DNA of 44,760 nt from Methanobacteriaceae archaeon (GCA_023249725.1 JAHFBZ010000006.1:1-44760), one strand, 5' to 3'; positions 9,457 to 19,832 are shown, counted from the stretch's first letter. The notes: generated by a model not told the origin, from the letters alone. Program-made: numbers and translations.

Positions 9457-12186
9457 ATGGTTATGTTTAAAAGGGTTTTATTGTTGGTTTTTGTTTTCTT
9501 GTCATTTTTTGTTTTCTTGGGTGATGTTTCTGCTGCTTCTAATAGTTCTTTGACTTGGGCTGAGGTGGAGAATAGTTCTTATGCTGTTAAAACGTTTACC
9601 GAGAGTAAGGGTGATATTCCGAGTTCGGTTTCGGTTTCGGGTAAGAAAGTGACTGATAATGCTTATCTTGAAGTGTTGTGTAAAGCTGTGGTGAAGGCTA
9701 ATACCAATGATAAGACTTCAGTGAGTGTTGTTGGTAGAGGTAATGCTCCTGCTCCTTCAGGGTCTGCTAGTGGTACTTTGACTAAGTCTCAGTATTTGAC
9801 GGTGGCCAATAATATTAAATCTTTTTATACGGATAATAATCGTGCTCCGAATTATGCTGTGAGTTCTATAGGGAATATTCGCTATGAAACTTTGGTTTAC
9901 ATGTATTCTAAGGTAATGAATTATTATCGAATACATGATACACTCCCTAGTTCCATATCATTTTCACATATTTCTGGTATCTCATCCAGTGGAGCGTATG
10001 TTGATGCTACACCACCTACAATTTCTAATAATCTAGCTGGTGGGTCGTATAATTCTAGTAAAACGGTTGTTTTAACTGCTTCGGATAATAGTGATGCTAA
10101 TCCTAAGGTTTATTATAGTTTGAATAATGGAGCCTGGAGTAATAAGGTTAAAACAGTTTCATTGTCTTTGAATCAGGGTAGAACTGATTTAAGGTATTAT
10201 GGTACTGATGTCAGTGGCAATGTAGGTGCCACACACTATGTTACTTATTATATTTCCGCCCCAGTATGCAATCTAAATACTGGTAAGGGTTATTCAAGAA
10301 TTCAGGATGCTATTGATGATTCCTTGACATTGAATGGACATGTTATTGAGGTTGCCAGAGGCACTTATAATGAGAATATATGGGTTGACAAAAGTCTTAA
10401 TATAAGGGCCGTTTCTGGTGGAAATGTAACGGTTCAGGCTTTAAACTCATCTTTGTCCTGTTTTTATGTAATTTCTGGTGGAAATAATTCATCAATTAAT
10501 GGTTTTAATATTAAAGGATCTACTTTTGGTGGTATCTTTTTATATAAAGTTAGTAATTGTAACATAACTGGAAATACATTAATAAATAATGGGAATAATG
10601 GAATTTGGCTTTATTATTCAAATAATAATTCCATATCCCGAAATAGTATATCAAATAATCTTGAGGGTATTATTATCCAATATTCTAATAATAACAATAT
10701 ATCTGAAAATAATGCGACAAATATCACTGAAAATGGAATTTATATTTATAATTCTAATAATACTTTAATATCTAGAAACAATGTAAAAAACAGTTTAACT
10801 GGAATTCTTATTGATCAGTCAAAGAATAATACTATCTCTAAGAATAATGCAACTGCCAATGCTTTCAATGGAATTGTTGTGGGAAATTCGAATAATATTA
10901 ATATACTTGAAAATAGTATAACCGACAATATTCAGAATGGTATTTTCCTTACTAAATTAAATGGTACTTTGATATCTGGAAACAGTATAAGAAATAATGG
11001 AATAAACGGAACTATCTATGGTGGAATTATTATTGATTATTCAAATAACACCATAATATTTGGAAATAATGTAACAAATAATACTGAAAATGGAATTCTA
11101 CTTACTAATTCAAAATACAATATCATATCTGGAAATAATGTAACAAACAATATTAAAGGAATAATACTTCAAAATGCAATTAATAACACATTATCTACTA
11201 ATAATGTGATAAATAGCACTGAAAACGGAATTCACCTTCTTTATTCAAGTAACAGTACAATCTCGGGAAATACTATAAAAAATAATCTTAATATCGGAAT
11301 TTGCCTTGATAATTCATATTGTACCAAAATAACTGAAAATACAATAGTAAATAATAAAGGGGGCATTTACCTTTATTTTTCACCAGCAAGTGTCAATTTC
11401 AATCGAATTACTGGAAACACGATGGGTGGTCTGATTAATGCTTACAGCAGTTTTGTAAATGCAACTAATAACTGGTGGGGTTCTAATACTCCAACAGTAT
11501 CATCAAGTAATGCCAGTGATATATGCATTTTAGGTGGTAATGTTCTTTACAATCCTTGGATTATACTTAATGTAGATTCTGTGTACTTTAACAATGGTAA
11601 TTTTAATATAACTGCTGATTTGACCCATAATAATCAAGGAACTGATTTATCGTCGATAGGCCATGTTCCAGATGGAATAGCTGTTGATTTAACTACGGAT
11701 TATGGAACTATTGGAGAACATGTTAATACTCTTAATGGAAAAGCAATATCTCAACTTAATTCTACTATAAATGGTATAGCTAATATCACGGTTATTCTGG
11801 ATAGTCAGATAGTTTCTAAAACGATTAATTTATTTAATATATATAATATCGTAACTCAGAAAGGATTTAATAGTATACAGGCAGCAATTGATGATCCTTC
11901 AACAGCTAATAATGATATTATTGAGATTAGAAGTGGAATTTATAGAGAAAATGTGATTATAAATAAAAAGTTGACTATAACTGCGTTTTCTGGTGGAAAT
12001 GTAACAATACAAGCATTAAATCCAAATCTTCCGGTTTTCACTATCACCATCAATGGAAACGGCTCAACAATATCTGGATTTATTATAAATGGATCAACTA
12101 CTAATGCTGGAATCCTCATTAACAACTCCGCAAAAACACTATTTGTGGAAATATTATATCTAATAATTGTAATGGATTATATCTGA
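9457..12186 (+). CDS. Giant surface protein, N-terminal part (signal peptide, PMBR, beta-helix)
   Basis: The first 909-residue reading frame of a secreted stalk protein. Residues 1-26 are a signal peptide ending VSA. Residues 32-82 and 108-169 are two pseudomurein-binding repeats (LTWAEVENSS and LTKSQYLTVANN), which in Methanobacteriales anchor proteins to the cell wall. Residues 186-270 are an Ig-like, chitobiase-type module (YNSSKTVVLTASDN). Next come GYSRIQDAIDD and many short NosD-type repeats such as NNISENN and TISGNT, which fold as a right-handed beta-helix. An ATNNWWG module and a second GFNSIQAAIDD unit follow. At 12132-12136 the frame is lost and the last 16 or so residues are out-of-frame. 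The homologous continuation is in the -1 frame (see the 12135-17414 entry). The start is 9457 or the in-frame ATG at 9463. Confidence 0.85.
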   Translation: MVMFKRVLLLVFVFLSFFVFLGDVSAASNSSLTWAEVENSSYAVKTFTESKGDIPSSVSVSGKKVTDNAYLEVLCKAVVKANTNDKTSVSVVGRGNAPAPSGSASGTLTKSQYLTVANNIKSFYTDNNRAPNYAVSSIGNIRYETLVYMYSKVMNYYRIHDTLPSSISFSHISGISSSGAYVDATPPTISNNLAGGSYNSSKTVVLTASDNSDANPKVYYSLNNGAWSNKVKTVSLSLNQGRTDLRYYGTDVSGNVGATHYVTYYISAPVCNLNTGKGYSRIQDAIDDSLTLNGHVIEVARGTYNENIWVDKSLNIRAVSGGNVTVQALNSSLSCFYVISGGNNSSINGFNIKGSTFGGIFLYKVSNCNITGNTLINNGNNGIWLYYSNNNSISRNSISNNLEGIIIQYSNNNNISENNATNITENGIYIYNSNNTLISRNNVKNSLTGILIDQSKNNTISKNNATANAFNGIVVGNSNNINILENSITDNIQNGIFLTKLNGTLISGNSIRNNGINGTIYGGIIIDYSNNTIIFGNNVTNNTENGILLTNSKYNIISGNNVTNNIKGIILQNAINNTLSTNNVINSTENGIHLLYSSNSTISGNTIKNNLNIGICLDNSYCTKITENTIVNNKGGIYLYFSPASVNFNRITGNTMGGLINAYSSFVNATNNWWGSNTPTVSSSNASDICILGGNVLYNPWIILNVDSVYFNNGNFNITADLTHNNQGTDLSSIGHVPDGIAVDLTTDYGTIGEHVNTLNGKAISQLNSTINGIANITVILDSQIVSKTINLFNIYNIVTQKGFNSIQAAIDDPSTANNDIIEIRSGIYRENVIINKKLTITAFSGGNVTIQALNPNLPVFTITINGNGSTISGFIINGSTTNAGILINNSAKTLFVEILYLIIVMDYI
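12130..12140 (+). other. -1 frameshift site at an A5 run inside the surface protein
   Basis: In frame one the sequence reads GCA AAA ACA CTA. Re-reading one base gives GCA AAA AAC ACT ATT, which restores the expected NTICGNI beta-helix repeat, and that frame stays open to 17414. One missing A in a run of A (five present, six expected) explains it. It may be a real deletion, a phase-variable tract, a programmed -1 slip of tRNA-Lys on AAAA, or a base-calling error. The sequence alone does not decide. Confidence 0.8.
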
Positions 12187-15100
12187 GAGAATCTACAAAC
12201 AATACAATTTCAGAAAATATCATATCAAATAATGGTAATGATGGGATCAATATTAACCATTCTTATAATAACACAATTCGTAGTAACACTATTTCAAATA
12301 ATACTGGGTGTGGAATTAATATATTTGATTATTCTGGAAATTCTAATTTTGTTAATTTCAATCGAATTGTTGGAAATGGTTTTTATGGGCTTTATGTAGA
12401 AGAAGGATTGATAAATGCAACCAATAACTGGTGGGGCACTAATAATCCAGTAAACTCTTTAATTGGCCCCAGCGACATTGCTATAGAATGGGGAAATGTT
12501 ACATATGGTCCTTGGCTAGTCTTAAATGTAAATGCTAATCCTACAGATATTAATAATAATTCCACAGTAACTGCAGATTTAACTCATAACAGTAATAATG
12601 AAGATACTTCATCTGAAGGACACATTCCTGATGATACTCCTGTGAATTTCACGACAACATTGGTTAATGCAGTTAATTCGGTTTATACAAGAAATGGGAA
12701 AGCAATTCTTATATTTAATTCAGGAACAATTACTTCAGGAATAGCAAATATCACTGCTGCATTGGATGGTCAGAGTGTACAGACAAATATTGTTGTTGAT
12801 AAAATCGCACCAACTGTGAATGCGAGTCTTGTAAGTGGGCTTTATAACATTACTCAGTATGTAACTCTAACAGTATCGGATAACATTGACTCGAACCCAA
12901 TTATCTATTACACTATTGATGGCAGCATTCCAACTGTTTCAAGCACAGTATACTCGGGGCCTATGGTCATAAACACGACCACCACTTTGAAATTCATGGC
13001 GTTTGATTTTACAAGTAACAAATCTCCAATTAGTACAGTATATTATATTTTTGCACCTGTTGGAAATCTTAATACTGGTATGGGTTATTCCAGTATACAA
13101 AATGCTATTAATGATGTTTTAACTGTTAATGGTGATGTTATTGTAGTTGCAAATGGAACCTATCTGGAGAATATTTTGGCGAATAAGAATCTCACCTTAA
13201 TGCCTTATGATGGAAATGTGACGGTTCAAGCTGCTAATCCAAACAACCCAGTTATTACAATTAATTCTGGTGGTAGTGGATCTACAATTTTGAGATTCGC
13301 TGTAACAGGAGCTAATGCTACATTCTCATCGGGTATTTATCTTAATAATGCGAGTAACTGTACTATTGTCCAGAATATTTTAACTAATAATTATCATGGA
13401 TTACTTTTTGTTAATTCAGAGGATAATACAGTATGGGACAATAATTTGACTAGCAATATGGATGCAATTCAGCTTAACGATTCAGATAACAACACCCTAT
13501 ATTCTAATACTATTGCCAGTAATTCGGGTAATGGAATTTATCTTTATAACTCTGGAAACACTTTGATAATGGCAAATACCATTCATGACAATTTAATTAA
13601 TGGGATTGAACTCAATGATTCTAATAATAGTACGATCTACCAAAACACTATAATTGGTAATCATCAGAATGGAATTAAAATTATAAACTCTTCTGCGGAT
13701 ATTAATTTCAATATTATCACTGGAAATGCTGTTTTTGGACTTTATAGTCTTGGTAACGGGACTGTAAACGCCACAAATAACTGGTGGGGTAGGAATAACC
13801 TAACTGCTAGTGATATTAGCATTGTTGGAGGGAATGTGACTTATGATCCATGGATTGTACTTAGTTTAACTGGTTCTACTATCACTGTAACGCATAATAA
13901 TTCATCTGATTCGGAGATAACGGCTGATTTGAATCATAATAATCGTGGGGATGATACTTCTGCCTCTGGAACGATACCTGATAGTTTGCCTGTGAATTTC
14001 ACCACTACATTTGGGACTATAAATGGTACGGGAACTATTAGGAGGGGTGAGGCCGTAGTGGTGCTCACATCCAGCCCATCAGATGGGGCAACAACTATTA
14101 CAGTTACTCTGAATAATCAACAGGTTTCTAAAGAGTTTCATAAATCTTTCAGCAGTATTCAAGTAGCGGTCAGTGATCCTTTGACTGTTGATGGCGATGT
14201 TATCTTTGTTACAAATGGAACATATGTTGAAAACATTGTGGTAAATAAAAACCTCACTATAATTTCTGAGGGCAATGTGACAGTACAGGCATTGAATTCT
14301 TCAAACCCGGTGTTCACAGTTAATAACTGTAGTGATTCAATGATTTATGGATTTAAAATCACAGGTGCAACAAATTCATCAGCTATTTATCTAAATGGGG
14401 TTATTAACTGCTATCTATTGGACAATACTATTATAGGAAATGGATTAAATAGTACGGGTGAATTTGGGTATGGTATCTTCATGAATTCTACCATAAACTG
14501 TACGGTCACTGGAAACATTTTACAAAACAATTTAGGGGGCATTGATCTTGAATACTCAAATAACACCATTCTATCTGGAAATAATATAACAAATAACTTT
14601 TTGAGGGGAATTTATCTTCACCAGACTAGCAATACTACTATCTCTGAGAGTAGTCTTGCAAACAATGATTGTGGTGTTCTTTCAGAGTATTCCAACAATC
14701 TTAAAATCACGGGAAATGATGTGAAAAATAACATATATCAAGGTATTTACTTATGTTACTCTTCTGGAGACCTTCACTTCAATAGAATAGTTGGGAATGG
14801 GGAATATGGGCTTTTAAGTGTTAATAGTAATGTTAATGCCACAAATAATTGGTGGGGTACTAATAATCCAACGGTTTCCTCAGTTAAACCCAGCGATATT
14901 TACTTTGCTAATAGTACGGTGATTTACAATCCGCGTTTGGTTCTTACCGTTACTCCTACATCGTATAAGGTTTCTGAGGGTAAGATTTATGAATCCACTG
15001 TTACGGTTGATTTGAACCATAACAGCAATGGTGAGCATCTTTCAACTCTAATTTATGTTCCAGATGGTATACTGGCTAATTTCATGACAGATAAGGGTAA

Positions 15101-17414
15101 TATCACTAATGCTAGCTCTACTGTTAAGGGTGAAGCTTCAGCTACTCTAGTGTTGGATCCGAACCTACAATCTGGTTTAACAAATGTAACTGCAATTTTA
15201 GATGGACAAGGAGTGTTTACTACTGTTGATAGGGCTGCTAAAGCAGTTATAACTATCATTAGTAGTGCTGTTGATGCGAATTCAGTGCATTGGGTGCTTA
15301 ACTGGGATAGCTATTATAATCTTGAATTAACATTAGGTGAATATTACGGGATGAGTGTGGAACAATATTGTTATATGATGTATGGTGATCCATATGCTTA
15401 TTTGAATCATTACTTAATGCCAGAACTGTATGACTTTTACTACACTCCTCTAATACTTACCTACGAAGTACCTTTAAATGAATCTGTTAGTTGGGTGAGT
15501 GTTTTGTGGAAGTCTACCGGCAATGATTTTGGTTCATTCCAGAATAAGGTGGATTTGATTGTTAATGGGGTGGTGGTTCAAAGTAAAATTGTTTTAAACC
15601 TTAATTATTTAAACAATAAAGATTTATATTCTGAGAAGGTTTGGTACAACGTAAATTTCTTGAACTGGTTGTTTTCTGATTCAACTGAGTCTATAATGAC
15701 ATTGCAAAGTATTATTGATCAGAATGGGTTGCAGAATTTAACAGGATCTGCACTGGAGGCAGGAATCTTGAATGTGATTAAATTGAATAATGGTTTTACA
15801 GATAGTGAAATGAATATGATTGCAAATCACAGGTTCTTTACCGATTATATAGCAACCTATATTACTTATCCTGGTGATGCTGTTAAAAAGATTACATTTG
15901 AAGACCCAGATACTAATGAGTTAATTAGTCTTGGGTTCCCTGGCAATCCTATTGGTCGGGTTAGTACTATGATTTATGCTAATGGCGGATATTTCCATGT
16001 AGACGATTACGATAACCCTACTTCATTTATTTACAAGAAGGCTGGTTATGAGGGTGTTAGGAGTTTTGCGATTGTCACAACTAAGGTTACGGATGATATT
16101 TTAAGGTACTGGTTAGAGCAAAAAGATAAAACAGACAGTAATGGAACCCTTTTATATGCGAATGGTCCTATGAAAGCAGCATACGGAACGTTTTTGGAGG
16201 CTCTTTTGATGATTAAGTGTCATGATATGGTTGCAGATCAGGCTGCGGCCCATTATAATGTTACTTGGAGCCGTACTACTCCGATTGTGGTTTCTGTTTA
16301 TGATGATGCTCATTATACTATTTTGACTTTGGAGTGCAGTCATCGTTTTGGTATGGATGTAATTGGTGATCCAAGTAATGTTACAGCGTTCCGTTATGCT
16401 TGTTCGGCGGCTGTTAATCCGCTTGAGCATATGGTTGGAGAATCATTATTCCCTGGTGATAATAGTACTTCTATTGTTATAGGTTTGGGTCAGTTGATTT
16501 TTAATGGTCAAATGCCTGATATGTTTATGAGTAATGGTTATCTGGTGATGAAATCTGCTGCGAATGATCTGTTTCTGGTCTTGGATCCTGAAACGGGTAT
16601 TTTAAGAGATGTTATGATTATGAATTCTACTATTTCTGGTAGTTATTGTTATTCTGACCAGCAAGCAGAATGGGCCTTTGATTTGGCTGAACAATTACTT
16701 AATAATCCTTTGAATATTCCTTGGATGGGTTCTATTCCATCGTTGGCTATGGGTCTTAATGTATTTGCTCCTGGTGCTAGTTTTCCTGGACTTGGTAGTC
16801 TTTCATCGTTTTTTACATCAGTGGGTGTTAGTGGGCCTGCTGCAGAGGCTTTAGCTGGTTTAACAAGGTTTGCCAGAAATCCTCTTTCTGCAGCACTTAT
16901 TGGGGTAGGTATAACCACTTTTGTTGTGGGTAATTATTTATGTGATAAATATGGATGGCTACCTCCTGAACAAGCTAGGCAAGTACTGGGCAATGCATTT
17001 CCAGTTTTTAGTATTATAAATATGATCTATTATGATGATCAATCACCTAACTTTGATTTAAGTAATTATAATCCTTCAAATTGGCCACGTTATTTTAATG
17101 AAAAGGGTATTAATCCAGAGAGTGCGGATGAATTGCAGAACCACTTTAAACGTGGAAGTATTCAAACAATGCGAAATGCAGAACAACTACAAGAAATGAT
17201 AACATTAGTAGCGAATATCGGAGACAAAGAAGGTGATGATAAGTATGATGAGGCAGGCATAGCCATAAATACTCTTTCAAGAAAAGCGGGTGAAGGATTT
17301 GCTAGGGCAGCAGATAAGCTTAAAACTGGAAATTGGGAAGGTGCATCTGCAGATCTATCTATATCTATTTTACAGATTTATGTTGCTTGTTTTCTTAAGA
17401 TGGCTTTTCCCTGA
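12135..17414 (+). CDS. Giant surface protein, C-terminal part (beta-helix stalk, conserved pre-tip region, variable tip)
   Basis: The -1-frame continuation of the protein begun at 9457, about 1758 residues; the first ATG in this frame is only at 12408. Stalk units repeat as beta-helix, ATNNWWG, then an Ig-like module with PWIVL and ADLTHN motifs. The WWG motif recurs near 12432, 13786 and 14853 (and 11476 upstream). Another chitobiase-type Ig module lies near 12810-13050. From about 15250 the composition changes to a conserved non-repetitive region containing YGTFLEALL, CHDMVADQAAAHYNVTWSR and LTLECSHRFGMDV. Hydrophobic stretches near 16740-16950 (TRFARNPLSAALIGVGITTF) lead to GNAFP at 17003, after which a tip of 136 residues is unique to this copy. 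I recognise no catalytic motif in the tip. The same conserved DNA recurs twice downstream with other tips. Inference: a polymorphic toxin-like effector. Confidence 0.8.
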   Translation, partial: NTICGNIISNNCNGLYLRESTNNTISENIISNNGNDGININHSYNNTIRSNTISNNTGCGINIFDYSGNSNFVNFNRIVGNGFYGLYVEEGLINATNNWWGTNNPVNSLIGPSDIAIEWGNVTYGPWLVLNVNANPTDINNNSTVTADLTHNSNNEDTSSEGHIPDDTPVNFTTTLVNAVNSVYTRNGKAILIFNSGTITSGIANITAALDGQSVQTNIVVDKIAPTVNASLVSGLYNITQYVTLTVSDNIDSNPIIYYTIDGSIPTVSSTVYSGPMVINTTTTLKFMAFDFTSNKSPISTVYYIFAPVGNLNTGMGYSSIQNAINDVLTVNGDVIVVANGTYLENILANKNLTLMPYDGNVTVQAANPNNPVITINSGGSGSTILRFAVTGANATFSSGIYLNNASNCTIVQNILTNNYHGLLFVNSEDNTVWDNNLTSNMDAIQLNDSDNNTLYSNTIASNSGNGIYLYNSGNTLIMANTIHDNLINGIELNDSNNSTIYQNTIIGNHQNGIKIINSSADINFNIITGNAVFGLYSLGNGTVNATNNWWGRNNLTASDISIVGGNVTYDPWIVLSLTGSTITVTHNNSSDSEITADLNHNNRGDDTSASGTIPDSLPVNFTTTFGTINGTGTIRRGEAVVVLTSSPSDGATTITVTLNNQQVSKEFHKSFSSIQVAVSDPLTVDGDVIFVTNGTYVENIVVNKNLTIISEGNVTVQALNSSNPVFTVNNCSDSMIYGFKITGATNSSAIYLNGVINCYLLDNTIIGNGLNSTGEFGYGIFMNSTINCTVTGNILQNNLGGIDLEYSNNTILSGNNITNNFLRGIYLHQTSNTTISESSLANNDCGVLSEYSNNLKITGNDVKNNIYQGIYLCYSSGDLHFNRIVGNGEYGLLSVNSNVNATNNWWGTNNPTVSSVKPSDIYFANSTVIYNPRLVLTVTPTSYKVSEGKIYESTVTVDLNHNSNGEHLSTLIYVPDGILANFMTDKGNITNASSTVKGEASATLVLDPNLQSGLTNVTAILDGQGVFTTVDRAAKAVITIISSAVDANSVHWVLNWDSYYNLELTLGEYYGMSVEQYCYMMYGDPYAYLNHYLMPELYDFYYTPLILTYEVPLNESVSWVSVLWKSTGNDFGSFQNKVDLIVNGVVVQSKIVLNLNYLNNKDLYSEKVWYNVNFLNWLFSDSTESIMTLQSIIDQNGLQNLTGSALEAGILNVIKLNNGFTDSEMNMIANHRFFTDYIATYITYPGDAVKKITFEDPDTNELISLGFPGNPIGRVSTMIYANGGYFHVDDYDNPTSFIYKKAGYEGVRSFAIVTTKVTDDILRYWLEQKDKTDSNGTLLYANGPMKAAYGTFLEALLMIKCHDMVADQAAAHYNVTWSRTTPIVVSVYDDAHYTILTLECSHRFGMDVIGDPSNVTAFRYACSAAVNPLEHMVGESLFPGDNSTSIVIGLGQLIFNGQMPDMFMSNGYLVMKSAANDLFLVLDPETGILRDVMIMNSTISGSYCYSDQQAEWAFDLAEQLLNNPLNIPWMGSIPSLAMGLNVFAPGASFPGLGSLSSFFTSVGVSGPAAEALAGLTRFARNPLSAALIGVGITTFVVGNYLCDKYGWLPPEQARQVLGNAFPVFSIINMIYYDDQSPNFDLSNYNPSNWPRYFNEKGINPESADELQNHFKRGSIQTMRNAEQLQEMITLVANIGDKEGDDKYDEAGIAINTLSRKAGEGFARAADKLKTGNWEGASADLSISILQIYVACFLKMAFP
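15809..16696 (+). repeat. Conserved pre-tip region, copy 1 (matches 22366-23254)
   Basis: This part of the giant gene aligns end to end with 22366-23254. The match is a mosaic: the first 200 or so bases are diverged, then stretches are identical or nearly so, for example 16046-16115 with 22600-22670, and a longer block from about 16192 to 16420. The match stops abruptly after GCTGAACAATT at 16696, where the two tips begin. Confidence 0.85.
16388..17003 (+). repeat. 616-bp near-identical direct repeat, copy 1 (matches 19217-19832)
   Basis: By eye only about four base differences separate this from 19217-19832 over 616 bp, with no indel (constant offset of 2829). The match starts at GTTCCGTTATG and stops at TTTCCA, exactly where the encoded tips diverge after GNAFP. 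It is long enough to serve as a homologous recombination arm. Confidence 0.9.
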
Positions 17415-17478
17415 GGATTTCATAATTCATTATCTGAAGAGAAGTATTAATTTATTGATATTATGATTAATATCTCAA

Positions 17479-17500
17479 CAAATTTTATATATATTTATAT
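17479..17500 (+). promoter_or_regulatory. Candidate TATA region before the first TPR gene
   Basis: AAATTTTATATATATTTATATG lies in the 113-bp gap between the giant gene and the TPR gene starting at 17528, some 30-50 bases before the start. It could give the TPR gene its own promoter, unlike the downstream pairs, which abut. Composition-based only. Confidence 0.4.
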
Positions 17501-17527
17501 GAATTATTTGATTAAGGAGGTTCTAAA

Positions 17528-19177
17528 ATAGGCATATTCAACAAATCTAATAAAAAATCACTTATTAGTAAGGCCAATAAGCTATTTAAGCAGGGTAAGT
17601 ATTATGAATCCTTAGAAGTTTATGATGCTGTTTTAAAAACAGATCCAAAGCATAGCATTGCATGGTATGGGAAGGGGAAAGTTTTAATAAAATTAAAAAA
17701 ATATCATGGGGCTTTACAAGCCAGCGAAATGTCTTTAAAATCGGATCCAAATAATACTGATGCTTGGAATAATAATGGCGTGATTTTAGAAGAACTGGGT
17801 AAATATGAAGATGCTTTAGAAGCTTATGATAATGCTTTAGAGTTGGATTCGAAATATGTTAATCCATTGCATAATAAAGGAAATATTTTTATAAAACTTG
17901 AGAAGTATAACGAAGCGTTAGAAGTTTATGATGATGTTCTAAAAATTGATCCAAAAAGAGTTAGTGCTTGGATTAGTAAAGGAGTAGTTTTAAACAAACT
18001 TGGTAAATATGAAGATGCTTTAGAAGCTTATGATAATGCTTTAAAAATAGATCGAAATATTATGGATGCATGGAATAATCGAGGAAATCTTCTTGTAAAA
18101 TTTGGAAGACATCCAGAGGCTCTAGAATCTTATGATAAAGTTCTTGAAATATATTTTAGGGGCGTTAAAAACCATAGATTTTCAAAAGATATGGAAATAG
18201 ATATGAAACCTACGAAGACATTATATAACAAGGCTCATGTATTAATCGTATTGGGAAAGTATCAGGAAGCATTAACTTGTTATAATAATCTTTTAGAATT
18301 AGATCCTCAGAATATCAATGCACGATGTCGTAAGGGCTTAATTTTAGAAGAACTTGGTAAAAATCAGGAAGCATTAACTTGTTATAATGAAGTTTTGGAG
18401 ATAGATCCAAAAAATTTTAAAGCATGGTTTAGTAAGGGTCACATGTTATCAAAGCTGGGAAAACATCAAGAAGCTTTAAAATGTCATGAAAAATCTTTGG
18501 AATTGGATCCAAAATATTTTGATGCATGGCTTGGAAAAAGTATTGTTTATAAAGTTCTTGAAATGCCAATTGAAGAGATAGAATGCTATGAAAAAGCTTT
18601 AGAGCTTGACCCTAACATTGACGCTATCTGGTTAAATAAAGGAAATGCTCTTGGAATCATTGGCAAATATCAAGAAGCCATAATTTGTTTTGATAAAGTT
18701 TTACAATCAGATTCAACGAATGAAACAGCTTACTTTTATAAAGGATTTGCTTTATCATGTTTAAAACGATATGAAGAATCTTTAAAATGTTTTAAAAAAG
18801 TTTTAAAGATAAATAGTAATTCTGTTGAAGCTTGGTATAATATTGGGCATGTTTTGGCCAATATGGGTAAGTATCAGGAAGCTTTAGAATCTTATGAAAA
18901 TGTTCTAGAAAGAGATAAAAATCATGCTGGTGCATGGCATAACTTGGGATATGTACTTAACGACCTTAAAATGCATCAAAAAGCTTTAAAGTCTTTTGAA
19001 AAATCAATAGAAATAAATCCAAGTTGTGTTGATGGATGGTATGGAAAGGGTTTCAGCTTGGAGAAAATTGGAAATTTTCAAGAGGCATTAGTCTGCTATG
19101 GAAAAGTTTTAGAGTTAGATCCTGATTTTGAAGCTGCTAAAAAAGCTAAATCGGATCTTTTATTAAAAATAAATTAA
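17528..19177 (+). CDS. TPR protein 1, candidate immunity partner; apparent ATA start
   Basis: An array of roughly a dozen 34-residue tetratricopeptide repeats, each of the form AWxNKGxxLxxLGKYxEALxxYDxALELDP. TPRs form a superhelical protein-binding groove, and no catalytic domain or signal peptide is seen, so it should be cytoplasmic. The frame is open from an in-frame TAA at 17513. A perfect AGGAGG at 17515-17520 is followed after 7 nt by ATA GGC ATA TTC AAC. The paralogues at 20215 and 21440 begin MGLFN after ATG or GTG at the same place, so the start here appears to be ATA. The first conventional in-frame start is 17729, six codons short of the third repeat and without a ribosome site. 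Total length is 549 residues from 17528. It directly follows the full-length surface gene. Immunity is inferred from position only. Confidence 0.75.
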   Translation: MGIFNKSNKKSLISKANKLFKQGKYYESLEVYDAVLKTDPKHSIAWYGKGKVLIKLKKYHGALQASEMSLKSDPNNTDAWNNNGVILEELGKYEDALEAYDNALELDSKYVNPLHNKGNIFIKLEKYNEALEVYDDVLKIDPKRVSAWISKGVVLNKLGKYEDALEAYDNALKIDRNIMDAWNNRGNLLVKFGRHPEALESYDKVLEIYFRGVKNHRFSKDMEIDMKPTKTLYNKAHVLIVLGKYQEALTCYNNLLELDPQNINARCRKGLILEELGKNQEALTCYNEVLEIDPKNFKAWFSKGHMLSKLGKHQEALKCHEKSLELDPKYFDAWLGKSIVYKVLEMPIEEIECYEKALELDPNIDAIWLNKGNALGIIGKYQEAIICFDKVLQSDSTNETAYFYKGFALSCLKRYEESLKCFKKVLKINSNSVEAWYNIGHVLANMGKYQEALESYENVLERDKNHAGAWHNLGYVLNDLKMHQKALKSFEKSIEINPSCVDGWYGKGFSLEKIGNFQEALVCYGKVLELDPDFEAAKKAKSDLLLKIN

Positions 19178-19216
19178 TTTGTGTGCTACTTAGAATTTTT
19201 ACAACCAGAGTTAAGA

Positions 19217-19832
19217 GTTCCGTTATGCTTGTTCGGCGGCTGTTAATCCGCTTGAGCATATGGTTGGAGAATCATTATTCCCTGGAGGTAATAGTACTTC
19301 TATTGTTATGGGTTTGGGTCAGTTGATTTTTAATGGTGAAATGCCTGATATGTTTATGAGTAATGGTTATCTGGTGATGAAATCTGCTGCGAATGATCTG
19401 TTTCTGGTCTTGGATCCTGAAACGGGTATTTTAAGAGATGTTATGATTATGAATTCTACTATTTCTGGTAGTTATTGTTATTCTGACCAGCAAGCAGAAT
19501 GGGCCTTTGATTTGGCTGAACAATTACTTAATAATCCTTTGAATATTCCTTGGATGGGTTCTATTCCATCGTTGGCTATGGGTCTTAATGTATTTGCTCC
19601 TGGTGCTAGTTTTCCTGGACTTGGTAGTCTTTCATCGTTTTTTACATCAGTGGGTGTTAGTGGGCCTGCTGCAGAGGCTTTAGCTGGTTTAACAAGGTTT
19701 GCCAGAAATCCTCTTTCTGCAGCACTTATTGGGGTAGGTATAACCACTTTTGTTGTGGGTAATTATTTATGTGATAAATATGGATGGCTACCTCCTGAAC
19801 AAGCTAGGCAAGTACTGGGCAATGCATTTCCA
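19217..19832 (+). repeat. 616-bp near-identical direct repeat, copy 2 (matches 16388-17003)
   Basis: The second copy of the conserved pre-tip DNA. An in-frame TAA at 19212-19214 lies immediately before the repeat, and no signal peptide or stalk precedes it. This makes the unit a silent donor rather than an expressed full-length protein. Confidence 0.9.

Noticed and set aside
10260-15000. NosD-type repeats as evidence for a nitrous oxide reductase maturation protein.
   Set aside because: The repeats only indicate a beta-helix fold. Signal peptide, pseudomurein-binding repeats and Ig-like modules show a surface stalk, and no nos genes are present.
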